A stretch of 52,165 nucleotides of DNA from Roseovarius sp. (lineage in GTDB: Bacteria > Pseudomonadota > Alphaproteobacteria > Rhodobacterales > Rhodobacteraceae), in assembly GCA_026709325.1 (NCBI GenBank), contig JAPOTF010000148.1, positions 1-52,165 of the forward strand, written 5' to 3'. The notes below the pieces were generated by a model. The model ran no database searches. It had not been told where the DNA came from and saw nothing but the letters and a program-made list of their open reading frames with translations. Below are positions 7,816-16,531 of this stretch, one piece after another (position 1 is the stretch's first letter; each line of letters starts with the position of its first letter). The position numbers and the translations under genes are program-made.

Positions 7816-8467
7816 ATGGCATTTGTCGGAACAAAGATCGAGGGAGACATTGCCATCCTGACCATGAACAGGCCCGGAAAGCGCAATGCCATTTCGGATG
7901 CCTTTCTTGCCGATCTGGAAGCCGCATTTTCCGGGCTTGGCGACAATGTCCGCGCCGCAGTCCCAACCGGGGCGGGAGGGCATTTTTGCGCGGGTCTTGA
8001 TTTGGCGGAACACGTGGAGTGAAGTGCCGAAGATGGCATTTACCATTCCCGAAACTGGCATCGGGCACTTGACGAGATTCAGTTTGGCGGCAGACCCGCT
8101 GTCAGCGCCATGAGCGGTGCGGCAATTGGCGGAGGATGGGAAATCGCCGTCTCCACACATGTGCGAATTGCCGAGCCTTCAGCGGTATTTCGGCTTCCCG
8201 AGGGATGCCGCGGGATTTTCGTGGGTGGGCGGAACGACCGTGAGGGCGGGCCGCATTCAAGGTGCGGACAGAATGACGGAAATGATGCTTGCCGGTCGAA
8301 AATACGATTCTCGAGAGGGCCAGAGTCCTGGTTTCGCTCATTATGCGGTTGGCGAAGGCGAGGTGATGCCTCTTGCACTGGAACTCGCGGGCAAGATCGC
8401 CTGGAACGCGCCGTTGTCCAAAAAAATGGAACCTCCCAGCTTTACATCCTTCATGTCAAAACATTAG
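7816..8467 (+). pseudogene. Broken enoyl-CoA hydratase/isomerase (crotonase family)
   Basis: The frame from ATG 7816 reads a clear crotonase N-terminus (ILTMNRPGKRNAIS, then TGAGGHFCAGLDLAEHVE) and hits TGA at 8020. The same frame continues beyond the stop through HRALDEIQFGGRPAVSAMSG, AAIGGGWEIAV and FRLPEG. Near 8226, in a GGTGGGCGG stretch, the frame shifts by one base. It then continues through GADRMTEMMLAGRKYD to a TAG at 8465, short of the normal C-terminal helices. One nonsense change (most simply CGA to TGA), one frameshift and a lost C-terminus are all visible. It lies between an intact SDR and an intact ligase, so loss of this step is tolerated or its function is duplicated. Confidence 0.88.
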
Positions 8468-8520
8468 AAGGAAATGTGTAGCCATAAAGAAATCGCACTC
8501 ATCAGGGAAGGTGCCGGATC

Positions 8521-10053
8521 ATGACGGGAAATGCCGCAAACTGGTTCTTGGACCGCCATTTAAAGGAGGGACGTTCCGAAAAAATCGCCTTCCGGGAAGC
8601 CTGGGAAGGCGGAAGGGAAATTTCCTACGGCGCATTTTCGGAGCAAAGCGGCCATGTGGCCAGCGCCTTTGTTCGCGCGGGGATAAACCGGGAGGAACGC
8701 GCGGCGATGTTTGTCCTTGATCAAATTGAATTCCCGCTGATTTTCTGGGGAGCTCTCAAGGTTGGCGTTGTTCCGGTGGCGCTAAACACCTTGCTGTCAA
8801 CAGATGTATACCGAAGCATTCTCCAGGACAGCCGGGCAAGCATTGCGCTAATATCCGCGGAACTGCTTGACTCGGTTCTGCCGGCCGCGAGGGAATCCGC
8901 CCATATAAGGAAAATAGTGGTCATTGGAGGCGAAGCCCCGGCCGATGCAGTATCCTGGGATACATTCGCAAGTGATGCGGGTACGGTTGACGCCATAGAG
9001 TGCAGTGGAGACGAAATTGCATTCTGGCTATATTCCTCAGGATCAACAGGGGCGCCGAAAGGCGTTCGCCACGTTCACGATGCAATGAAGGTAACGTGCG
9101 ACACATTCGCCAGTCAGGTTCTCGACATCCGCGAGAGCGATACGGTTTTTTCCGCGGCGAAACTGTTTTTTGCCTATGGACTTGGAAACGGCATGTCGTT
9201 TCCACTTTCGGTTGGCGCCACAAGCCTGCTTTTTAACGGTCGGCCCACACCAGATGCGGTCAGCGAGATACTTTCGACATACCAGCCTACAATCTACTGC
9301 GGAGTGCCAACACTCTATGCGGCCATGCTGCACAAATGGGAGGAGGAGGGAAAGCATCCGAAAGCGCCGCTTCGCATGTGCACATCCGCTGGCGAAGCTC
9401 TGCCGGCCGAAATGGGGCGCAAATGGAAGGATATCTGGGGCGTGGACATAATCGATGGAGTCGGTTCCACCGAGATGCTCCACATCTTCCTGTCAAACAG
9501 GCCGGATGATGTTCAATATGGAACTTCCGGCATTGCGGTGCCCGGTTATGAAGTCCGGCTTGTCGATGAAAACGGAATCGATGTTCATGACGGCGAAATC
9601 GGCGAGTTGCTGGTGCGGGGAGACTCCTCCGCTGCGGATTACTGGAACAGGCGCGCAAAGTCGCGTTCAACCTTTGAAGGTGAATGGACGAGAACCGGCG
9701 ACAAGTACAAACTGACGGAATTCGGCAGGTTTGTTTACTGCGGCCGAACGGATGACATGTTCAAGGTGTCGGGAATCTGGGTCAGCCCGTTTGAGATCGA
9801 GCAGGCGCTTATCGAGTATCCCGCAATTCTTGAAGCCGCAGTGGTGGCTCATCGTGACGATGACAACCTTGAAAAGCCCAAGGCGTTCATTGTTCTCAAG
9901 GACGGGCCGGGCGATGAAGTGATTCATGAGGTGAAGGAATTTATCAAGGGCAAAATCGGCAAGTGGAAATATCCCCGCTGGATTGAAGTTGTCGACGATC
10001 TTCCAAAAACGGCAACTGGTAAAATCCAGCGCTTTAAACTCAGACAGGGTTAA
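8521..10053 (+). CDS. bclA: Benzoate-CoA ligase family protein
   Basis: The 510-residue adenylate-forming enzyme carries the ATP-binding P-loop YSSGSTGAPKG at 171-181, the A5 motif GVGSTEMLHIFLSNRPDDV, the A7 TGDKY motif, a hinge near GRTDDMFKVSGIWVSP, and the A10 lysine in KTATGKIQRFKLR at the C-terminus. The layout, including SAAKLFFAYGLGN and SNRPDD after the A5 motif, is that of benzoate-CoA ligases. It would activate benzoate, or a substituted benzoate, to the CoA ester that feeds BoxAB. The substrate range cannot be read from the sequence. Its stop overlaps the hydrolase start (TAATG), so the two are co-translated. Confidence 0.9.
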   Translation: MTGNAANWFLDRHLKEGRSEKIAFREAWEGGREISYGAFSEQSGHVASAFVRAGINREERAAMFVLDQIEFPLIFWGALKVGVVPVALNTLLSTDVYRSILQDSRASIALISAELLDSVLPAARESAHIRKIVVIGGEAPADAVSWDTFASDAGTVDAIECSGDEIAFWLYSSGSTGAPKGVRHVHDAMKVTCDTFASQVLDIRESDTVFSAAKLFFAYGLGNGMSFPLSVGATSLLFNGRPTPDAVSEILSTYQPTIYCGVPTLYAAMLHKWEEEGKHPKAPLRMCTSAGEALPAEMGRKWKDIWGVDIIDGVGSTEMLHIFLSNRPDDVQYGTSGIAVPGYEVRLVDENGIDVHDGEIGELLVRGDSSAADYWNRRAKSRSTFEGEWTRTGDKYKLTEFGRFVYCGRTDDMFKVSGIWVSPFEIEQALIEYPAILEAAVVAHRDDDNLEKPKAFIVLKDGPGDEVIHEVKEFIKGKIGKWKYPRWIEVVDDLPKTATGKIQRFKLRQG

Positions 10054-10871
10054 TGACCGCAGTCTGGTCAAACTCGGGTTTTCTGTCCAAAAACGGCATG
10101 TCTCTGGAATACGCCTGCGTTGGCCCGGACCCCTCGGAAGCGCCGACAATCATCCTTCTGCACGAGGGGCTCGGCTGCGCGACGCTATGGCGGGATTTTC
10201 CGAGCAAACTGGCGGATGCGACGGGGTTTGGCGTATTTGCGTATTCGCGCGCCGGCTACGGACAGTCCGATGCGGCGAGCCTTCCCTGGCCTCTTGACTA
10301 TATGACCCGTGAAGCGCGGGATGCGCTGCCGGAAGTGCTTGATGCCATTGGCTTTAATCGGGGAATTCTTGCCGGTCACAGCGATGGCGCCACAATTGCC
10401 GCAATATATGCAGGCACCGCATGCGATCCGCGCGTGCGCGGCATTGTGATGATGGCGCCTCATTTCTTTACGGAGGAAATGGGCCTTAAGGAGATAGAAA
10501 AGGCGAAAGCCGCCTACAATTCCGGAGAGCTCAGAGAGCGAATGTCGAGGTATCACAAGAATCCCGACAGCGTTTTTTGCGGCTGGAGCGACAGTTGGCT
10601 GCATCCGGAATTCAAGGCATGGAACGTTTCAGACGTCATAGGTCAAATCCGCGTTCCGATGCTGGCGATACAGGGTCGAAATGATCAATACGGAACGCTT
10701 AGGCAAATCGGGGAGCTGGAAACTCGAGGAACTTCCAATGTCGACACGCTAATTCTGGGTGACTGCCGACATGCGCCGTTTCTCGATCGGGGCGAGGCGG
10801 TCGTTGCCGCAATTGCCGAATTTTGCGAGAAACTGGAACTTGTCAAAACGACAGCTCCGGAACGGACCTGA
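10053..10871 (+). CDS. Alpha/beta-hydrolase in the box cluster
   Basis: The 272-residue protein has the alpha/beta-hydrolase core: an oxyanion region near LHEGLG, the nucleophile elbow GHSDG with S110, and probable acid D211 (GRNDQYG) and base H240 (DCRHAPF). Alpha/beta hydrolases recur next to benzoate-CoA ligase and box genes, where a housekeeping role has been suggested, such as releasing CoA or opening lactones from misrouted intermediates. The true substrate is unknown to me. It overlaps the ligase upstream by one base and the DUF309 gene downstream by one base (TGATG). Confidence 0.88.
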   Translation: MTAVWSNSGFLSKNGMSLEYACVGPDPSEAPTIILLHEGLGCATLWRDFPSKLADATGFGVFAYSRAGYGQSDAASLPWPLDYMTREARDALPEVLDAIGFNRGILAGHSDGATIAAIYAGTACDPRVRGIVMMAPHFFTEEMGLKEIEKAKAAYNSGELRERMSRYHKNPDSVFCGWSDSWLHPEFKAWNVSDVIGQIRVPMLAIQGRNDQYGTLRQIGELETRGTSNVDTLILGDCRHAPFLDRGEAVVAAIAEFCEKLELVKTTAPERT

Positions 10872-11329
10872 TGTCAGCAAAGATTGAATTTCCGCCGTAC
10901 GCCTATATTCCCGGAATGAGGGAGCGTCATGCCGATGGCGCATTTGACTCGATTCGAAGCACGGCGAATGCCGACATGAGCGCTAATGCCCTTGCGGAAA
11001 GTCGGGCGTTCCAATTTGGACTCGCATATATGGAGGCCGGATATTTCTGGGAGGCGCATGAGGTTCTGGAATCCGTATGGATGGCACTTGACGAGGATTG
11101 CGATGAACGCGCTGTTGTGCAGGCGCTCATTCAGCTGGCAAACGGAAGACTTAAACTTGAGATGTCGCGACCAAAGGCGGCCCTGCGTCTGTGCGGTATA
11201 ATCCGGGAGCTGCTGACTGACCTGGATGACAGTGAAATCATGACCGTGTCCATTGCCGAGCTAATCGGGGAAGTTGATTCGCTCGAACGGGAGTCAAAAA
11301 TGAAATATAATGCATTAAATATTATTTAA
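10871..11329 (+). CDS. DUF309 family protein
   Basis: The ATG at 10871 overlaps the hydrolase stop and is preferred to an upstream start at 10823 inside that gene. The 152-residue product carries the DUF309 signature around FQFGLAYMEAGYFWEAHEVLESVW, a helical segment with the H-E pair typical of this family, followed by a second helix pair (ALIQLANGRLKLEM). The function of DUF309 is unknown. Its coupling with the ligase and hydrolase implies it belongs to the same transcription unit. The sequence becomes markedly AT-rich after its end. Confidence 0.85.
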   Translation: MSAKIEFPPYAYIPGMRERHADGAFDSIRSTANADMSANALAESRAFQFGLAYMEAGYFWEAHEVLESVWMALDEDCDERAVVQALIQLANGRLKLEMSRPKAALRLCGIIRELLTDLDDSEIMTVSIAELIGEVDSLERESKMKYNALNII

Positions 11330-11452
11330 TTTTGGCAATATGATTATCTAATTGATAATAAGATAATTTATTTATGCTATATTGTGCATTTTCGGGTTTC
11401 TTTCCGAGTTGATTAATGTAAACTGTCTTGAGAAGCTAGATGGGAGATCTCC
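11309..11452 (+). promoter_or_regulatory. AT-rich promoter region of boxC
   Basis: Between the DUF309 gene and boxC the sequence turns AT-rich. A TTGATA at 11352 and a TATGCT at 11373 are candidate -35/-10 elements (15-base spacing, not ideal). A TGCA lies at 11385, close to the expected start point. The 12-mer AATGCATTAAAT at 11309 recurs exactly at 16357 upstream of boxR. Both contain TGCA, the core reported for BzdR-type operators. The ribosome site GGGAG precedes ATG 11453. Confidence 0.45.
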
Positions 11453-13108
11453 ATGAACAAGGTGATTGATTTTCAGGTTGACGCGTCAAAATATCGCCAC
11501 TGGCGCGTGGAATATGATGGTCCGGTCGCCAATCTGATCATGGATGTCGATGAAGCCGGCGGCTTGTTTGAGGGTTACGAGCTTAAACTGAACTCCTATG
11601 ATCTTGGCGTTGACATTGAGCTTAACGACATAGTTCAGCGAATGCGCTTTGAGCACCCCGAGGTTAAAGTTGTTGTAATGCAGTCCGGCAAGGACAAGGT
11701 GTTCTGCGCTGGAGCAAATATTCGAATGCTCGGCAGCGCGTCGCACAGTCACAAGGTAAACTTCTGCAAGTTCACCAACGAGACGCGCAACGCATACGAG
11801 GCCGCCGAAAAGGAAAGCGGGCAAAAATACATTGCGGCAATTAAAGGCTCCTGCGCGGGTGGCGGCTATGAGCTCGCCCTTGCCTGCAATCACATCATGC
11901 TGACCAACGACAGCGCATCCGCCGTCGGCCTTCCGGAAGTTCCTCTTCTCGCGGTACTTCCAGGTACCGGCGGCCTGACGCGCGTGACGGACAAGCGCAA
12001 GGTTCGTCGAGACCTTGCCGATGTGTTTTGCTCGATTGAAGAGGGGGTTAAGGGAAAGCGCGCAAAAGACTGGCGGCTGGTTGATGAAGTCATACCAAAT
12101 TCGACATTTGACCGGACCGTGCGGGAACGCGCCCTGGAATTCGCGGAGATAATCCGAAAATCCAATGACGCAAAGGGAATAGCTCTCGGTCCGCTAAGCA
12201 GGGCCATTTCCGAAAATGGCGCGTTCTACGAATTTGTCGAAGTCGAGATTGATCGCGACGGGCGGCGCGCAACCATAACGCTAAAGGGCCCGGACGAAGA
12301 TGCGCCCGACAGCATGGAGGAGCTCCATGGACAGGGCGATCAGGCTTATATCCTCAAGCTATGCCGCGAACTGGAAGACGCCATACTGCATCTGCGCCTG
12401 AATGAAATGGAAATCGGCCTGTGGATATTCAAGTCCCATGGCGATCCGAAAAAAATCATCGCCCATGAAGCCCTGATTCATAATTCGGACCATTGGCTTG
12501 CCAATGAAGTGCGGCATTACTGGAAGCGCACATTAAAGCGCATAGACGTAACCTCCCGCTCGCTTGCCGCTTTTGTTGAGAACGGATCATGCTTTGCCGG
12601 CATTCTCGCGGAAATACTGTTTGCGGTTGACCGAACCTACATGATGGAGGGAGAATTCGAAGGCGACAATCGACCGGAAGCGTCAGTGGCGTTGACCGAT
12701 GCGAATTTCGGCCTTTATCCCATGGGCAATGATCTGTCCCGGTTGAATGCGCGGTTTCTGGGTGAACCCGAAATGATCGGCAGGGCCAGGGAAAGAGCGG
12801 GGGAATCGCTGGAAGCCGAAGAAGCCGAGGAACTTGGTCTTGTAACCATGATACTCGACGATATCGACTGGGAGGATGAAGTGCGCATATTTATGGAGGA
12901 ACGCTCAAGCTTCAGCCCGGATGCAATGACGGGAATGGAGGCCAATCTGCGCTTCGCGGGCCCTGAAACCATGGAAACACGGATATTCGGACGCCTCACC
13001 GCCTGGCAGAACTGGATATTCAATCGCCCTAACGCAGTCGGGAAGGATGGCGCTCTGCGGCGATATGGCACTGGCATGCGCGGCGACTACAATATGGAAC
13101 GCGTTTAA
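11453..13108 (+). CDS. boxC: 2,3-epoxybenzoyl-CoA dihydrolase BoxC
   Basis: The 551-residue protein matches the usual BoxC length of about 550. The N-terminal half is a crotonase domain with FCAGANIRML (84-93), CAGGGYELALAC and GLPEVPLLAVLPGTGGLTR; E140 and E162 correspond to the two catalytic glutamates expected in BoxC. The extended C-terminal half is a second, divergent crotonase-like region. The enzyme adds water to the 2,3-epoxide of benzoyl-CoA and cleaves the ring to 3,4-dehydroadipyl-CoA semialdehyde and formate. It is followed 68 bases later by boxB in the same orientation. Identification by family is strong. Confidence 0.96.
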   Translation: MNKVIDFQVDASKYRHWRVEYDGPVANLIMDVDEAGGLFEGYELKLNSYDLGVDIELNDIVQRMRFEHPEVKVVVMQSGKDKVFCAGANIRMLGSASHSHKVNFCKFTNETRNAYEAAEKESGQKYIAAIKGSCAGGGYELALACNHIMLTNDSASAVGLPEVPLLAVLPGTGGLTRVTDKRKVRRDLADVFCSIEEGVKGKRAKDWRLVDEVIPNSTFDRTVRERALEFAEIIRKSNDAKGIALGPLSRAISENGAFYEFVEVEIDRDGRRATITLKGPDEDAPDSMEELHGQGDQAYILKLCRELEDAILHLRLNEMEIGLWIFKSHGDPKKIIAHEALIHNSDHWLANEVRHYWKRTLKRIDVTSRSLAAFVENGSCFAGILAEILFAVDRTYMMEGEFEGDNRPEASVALTDANFGLYPMGNDLSRLNARFLGEPEMIGRARERAGESLEAEEAEELGLVTMILDDIDWEDEVRIFMEERSSFSPDAMTGMEANLRFAGPETMETRIFGRLTAWQNWIFNRPNAVGKDGALRRYGTGMRGDYNMERV

Positions 13109-13176
13109 GCGAATAATCGCAGTGAAGACGGTCCGGGAGAATTTGCGACCTCGAATGGAATGAACAGGAGAAAATC

Positions 13177-14628
13177 ATGCTTGATCTCGTAAATGTCAAT
13201 TACGACACGAGAATTCCAAACAATGTGGGTCTCAGCTCGGACCGGAAGGTGCTAAAGGCGCTTGAAAAATGGCATCCCGGATATATCGACTGGTGGAACA
13301 GGCTGATTCCCCGGGATTTTCAGGAGTCCATGGTTTATCTGCGAACCGCGGTCTCGGTTGATCCCAGGGGATGGGCAAAATTTGACTATGTCAAAATGCC
13401 GGAGTATCGCTGGGGCGTTCTTCTTGCCCCGCAAGTTGAAGACCGGCGCATTCCGATGGGAGAGCACGCGGGCAAGCCGGCATGGCACGAGGTGCCCGGC
13501 GAATATCGCAACATGCTGAAGCGCCTGATTGTCATTCAGGGAGACACCGAGCCGGGATCGGTGGAGCAGCAGCGGTTTCTTGGACTGACGGCGCCCTCGC
13601 TATACGACATGCGCAACCTGTTTCAGGTCAATGTGGAGGAAGGCCGGCATCTCTGGGCGATGGTTTACCTGCTGCAGAAATATTTCGGCAAGGACGGTCG
13701 CGAGGAGGCGGATGATCTTCTGCGTCGATCGTCCGGCTCCGAAGAGGCGCCGCGCATGCTCGGGGCCTTCAACGAGGAGACGCCGGACTGGCTTAGCTTT
13801 TTCATGTTTACGTTTTTCACGGACCGTGACGGAAAGATGCAGCTGGAGAGTCTGGCGCAGTCCGGATTTGACCCGCTGTCGAGAACCTGTCGCTTTATGC
13901 TGACGGAAGAGGCACACCACATGTTTGTGGGCGAGACGGGTGTCAGCCGCATAATACAGGCGACATGCGAGGCGATGAGCCATGCCGGCATTGATGACGC
14001 CATGGACATCGGGAAGGTCCGCGACCTTGGCGTGATCGATCTGCCGACGATACAGAAAAAGCTTAACCTGCATTATTCGCTGTCGCTTGATCTGTTCGGC
14101 CAGGAGGTTTCCACCAATGCCGCCAACGCGTTTAACGCGGGCATTAAGGGACGCTACATGGAACAGCGGATCAATGACGATCATCAGTTGAAGAGCGACA
14201 CGTATGTCGTTCGGAATATTGTAGACGGCAGGATTGTCTCCGAGGAAGTGCCCGCGCTGACCGCGATCAACATGCGTCTTCGAGACGATTACATCCGAGA
14301 CGCGTCTGGCGGAGTCGGTCGCTGGAACAGAATCATTCAAAAATCCGGCATCGGATTCAAACTGGCATTGCCGCATGAAGCCTTCCATCGTCAGATCGGC
14401 GTTTTTGCAGACGTCAAGACCAATCCCGACGGGGAAATCATATCTGAAGCGGACTGGAGGGAAAATGCTGGAAACTGGCTGCCAACCAAAGAGGATGGCG
14501 CCTACATCGAGTCGCTCATGGTCCCATGCTACGAACCCGGTATATATGCTCCGTGGATTGCACCTCCAAAAGTCGGCATCGACAACAAGCCCGGAGACTT
14601 TGAATACGTCAAGCTGCACATGGCCTGA
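13177..14628 (+). CDS. boxB: Benzoyl-CoA 2,3-epoxidase oxygenase component BoxB
   Basis: The 483-residue protein is a class I di-iron oxygenase. The six metal ligands can be placed at E125, E155, H158, D216, E245 and H248, within TEPGSVEQ, VEEGRHLW, FFTDRDG and TEEAHHMF, with spacing as in known BoxB. It inserts one O2 atom into benzoyl-CoA to give the 2,3-epoxide, with electrons from BoxA. The ribosome site AGGAGA precedes ATG 13177. The long open frame on the opposite strand is only a shadow. All ligands are present, so the enzyme should be functional. Confidence 0.97.
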   Translation: MLDLVNVNYDTRIPNNVGLSSDRKVLKALEKWHPGYIDWWNRLIPRDFQESMVYLRTAVSVDPRGWAKFDYVKMPEYRWGVLLAPQVEDRRIPMGEHAGKPAWHEVPGEYRNMLKRLIVIQGDTEPGSVEQQRFLGLTAPSLYDMRNLFQVNVEEGRHLWAMVYLLQKYFGKDGREEADDLLRRSSGSEEAPRMLGAFNEETPDWLSFFMFTFFTDRDGKMQLESLAQSGFDPLSRTCRFMLTEEAHHMFVGETGVSRIIQATCEAMSHAGIDDAMDIGKVRDLGVIDLPTIQKKLNLHYSLSLDLFGQEVSTNAANAFNAGIKGRYMEQRINDDHQLKSDTYVVRNIVDGRIVSEEVPALTAINMRLRDDYIRDASGGVGRWNRIIQKSGIGFKLALPHEAFHRQIGVFADVKTNPDGEIISEADWRENAGNWLPTKEDGAYIESLMVPCYEPGIYAPWIAPPKVGIDNKPGDFEYVKLHMA

Positions 14629-14672
14629 GTTCGGGCGGGGGAAGTGGAGGCATACAGTGTTCAAGGTAGCAA

Positions 14673-14840
14673 ATGAGGAGCAAGACAGTGCCGGTTAATC
14701 CGATGAGAACCCAACCCAAAACAGCCAGACGATGCGCTAAAGGTGATCAATGCCGCATGTCTTGCGGCGGCCGCATTGCGGCTTGCAATGCATTTGGGCG
14801 CATCCGGCCGCATCCCAAACTGCAGGAGGTGCGGTTGTGA
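14673..14840 (+). CDS. Possible small Cys-rich ORF coupled to boxA
   Basis: This 55-codon open frame starts at ATG 14673, seven bases after AAGG, and ends at a TGA that overlaps the boxA GTG (GTGA). The peptide is basic, with four cysteines (CAKGDQC and SCGGRIAAC). It fills the otherwise unexplained 208-base gap between boxB and boxA. I know of no family. The reading frame and the overlap arrangement suggest translational coupling, but chance is a real alternative at this length. Confidence 0.35.
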   Translation: MRSKTVPVNPMRTQPKTARRCAKGDQCRMSCGGRIAACNAFGRIRPHPKLQEVRL

Positions 14841-16036
14841 ACCGGCCTCTCAAGCAACATCTGATAGACCCGGAAATCTGCATCCGATGCTACACTTGCG
14901 AGATGACCTGCCCAATTGGCGCCATTGAGCACGATGACAACAATGTCGTTGTCAATCCGGATGTTTGCAATTTCTGCATGGATTGCATTCCGGTTTGCCC
15001 CACAGGGTCCATCGACGAGTGGCGCGAGGTTGAAACACCCTATACTCTGGAAGAGCAATACAGTTGGTTCGAACTTCCGGAACAGGAGGAGTTCAGTCAA
15101 TTAAAATTCACTGATGCGGGAATTTCGGAAGAGGAAGGCGATGACCCGGTAGAGGCATTGCTGGCCGAGGCGCACAAAGGCGCTGGGGGCAAATCCAGGG
15201 CGCCTGCGACGGCTGCAAAACCCACCATCAATCTCTATAATCCTGGCAATCCCGTTGAAGCGGTTGTTCAGGGCAACTATCGCCTGACCGCGGAAGATTC
15301 GGGTTCCGACGTGAGGCACATTATTCTCGACTTTCAGGGAAAGCCGTTTCCGGTGCTTGAAGGGCAATCCCTTGGGATTGTCGCGCCGGGAACGGATTCG
15401 GAAGGCAAAGCGCATCTGCCTCGACTTTACTCGATGTCAAGTCCCCGCGACGGGGAACGCGCCGGCTATCACAATGTTTCCCTGACGGTAAAGCGGGAGG
15501 AGAACGGCATCTGCTCAAACCATGTATGCGACCTGAGCAAGGGCGACAAGGTTGAGGTAACGGGACCGTTCGGCGCCACATTCCTCATGCCGACAGATTC
15601 CGGGGCGCGTTTGCTGATGATATGCACGGGAACAGGCTCCGCGCCAATGCGCGCGTTTACGATGGCGCGGCAACGGACTGTCGGCAAGATGTCCGGTGGC
15701 ATGGTGATGTTTTTTGGCGCGCGCACTCCTGACACTCTGCCATATTTCGGGCCGTTAAACAAGGTGCCGTCAACCCTGCTGCAAAAGCATCTCGTTTACA
15801 GCCGACTGCCTGAAAGGGACAAGGAACATGTGCAGGACAGAATGCTTGCCAAACGGGATATCGTGGCCGAGATGCTGGAGGATAAAAAAACGCACATTTA
15901 CATTTGCGGGCTAAAGGAAATGGAAGAGGGCGTGGACAAGGCGTTTGCCATGATCGCGAAATCAAGTGGACTGCAATGGTCCGATTTGCGGGATGCAATG
16001 CGCGAGCAGGGCCGGTATCACGTGGAGACTTATTAA
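14837..16036 (+). CDS. boxA: Benzoyl-CoA 2,3-epoxidase reductase component BoxA
   Basis: The start is GTG 14837, six bases after AGGAGGT; it gives the expected N-terminus (KQHLIDPEICIRC), whereas the in-frame ATG at 14750 adds unrelated residues. The 399-residue product has two 4Fe-4S motifs (C15, C18, C21, C25 and C44, C47, C50, C54), a variable linker at about 60-130, and a ferredoxin-NADP-reductase module with the FAD motif RLYSMSS (196-202) and the nucleotide motif GTGSAPMRAF (265-274). It passes electrons from NADPH through FAD to the BoxB di-iron site. Boundary and domain order agree with known BoxA. Confidence 0.96.
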   Translation: MNRPLKQHLIDPEICIRCYTCEMTCPIGAIEHDDNNVVVNPDVCNFCMDCIPVCPTGSIDEWREVETPYTLEEQYSWFELPEQEEFSQLKFTDAGISEEEGDDPVEALLAEAHKGAGGKSRAPATAAKPTINLYNPGNPVEAVVQGNYRLTAEDSGSDVRHIILDFQGKPFPVLEGQSLGIVAPGTDSEGKAHLPRLYSMSSPRDGERAGYHNVSLTVKREENGICSNHVCDLSKGDKVEVTGPFGATFLMPTDSGARLLMICTGTGSAPMRAFTMARQRTVGKMSGGMVMFFGARTPDTLPYFGPLNKVPSTLLQKHLVYSRLPERDKEHVQDRMLAKRDIVAEMLEDKKTHIYICGLKEMEEGVDKAFAMIAKSSGLQWSDLRDAMREQGRYHVETY

Positions 16037-16037
16037 G

Positions 16038-16331
16038 ATGGCACCCAGTCCCATAAAGGATATTCGCCTTAACGAGGTTTGGGTGGATTTGCTCCTTTTG
16101 AGAGAAACTGCCCGTGTGCGGCGATTGATGCTGTTCGCGCTGAATGAAATTTACGCCCTGTGGAGGGAGAAACCCTGCTCGAATGGAATATTCGACAATG
16201 AAAATGATCCAAATGGCGGGAAGCCACCTGTTCGGTTCGAAATGGAATTTCACTATCCGGCGGCGGCAATATGCGCGGCAAGCGGTTTTGCCAAATCCGT
16301 TCAACTCGAAACCGCATCTAACGGATTTTGA
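16038..16331 (+). CDS. Small hypothetical protein downstream of boxA
   Basis: ATG 16038 lies one base after the boxA stop and opens a 97-residue frame. The N-terminal half (LNEVWVDLLLLRETARVRRLMLFALNEIYALW) is amphipathic helix-like. The C-terminal half contains MEFHYPAAAICAASG. I do not recognise it. The tight spacing to boxA argues for a real, co-translated gene, while the lack of a ribosome site and of any known homologue in my memory argues against. It ends about 200 bases before boxR. Confidence 0.4.
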   Translation: MAPSPIKDIRLNEVWVDLLLLRETARVRRLMLFALNEIYALWREKPCSNGIFDNENDPNGGKPPVRFEMEFHYPAAAICAASGFAKSVQLETASNGF

Positions 16332-16356
16332 ATGGATGGAATGATTGATTATGGGA

Positions 16357-16368
16357 AATGCATTAAAT
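16357..16368. promoter_or_regulatory. Shared TGCA-containing 12-mer upstream of boxR
   Basis: AATGCATTAAAT occurs here, about 165 bases before boxR, and identically at 11309 before boxC. A further TGCA is at 16494. The 200 bases between the small ORF and boxR hold no convincing gene. An operator role for BoxR autoregulation is inferred from the known TGCA preference of BzdR/BoxR relatives. Confidence 0.35.
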
Positions 16369-16531
16369 CGGGTTTATTGGCGTTTTTGAAATTGGCGATG
16401 GATTTTGCGATAGGTCACTTATCCTCCCCGCAAAAATCTTGGAAGATTTTGCCGTCAGGCATTCCCAAAACCGAAACAGGCTTTGAATTCAGGTGCATGA
16501 ACGAGATAGCCATGGATAAATTCGAGAGCGA

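Noticed and set aside
13600-14664. 354-codon minus-strand frame opposite boxB
   Set aside because: It is antisense to a clear di-iron oxygenase gene and has no family features.
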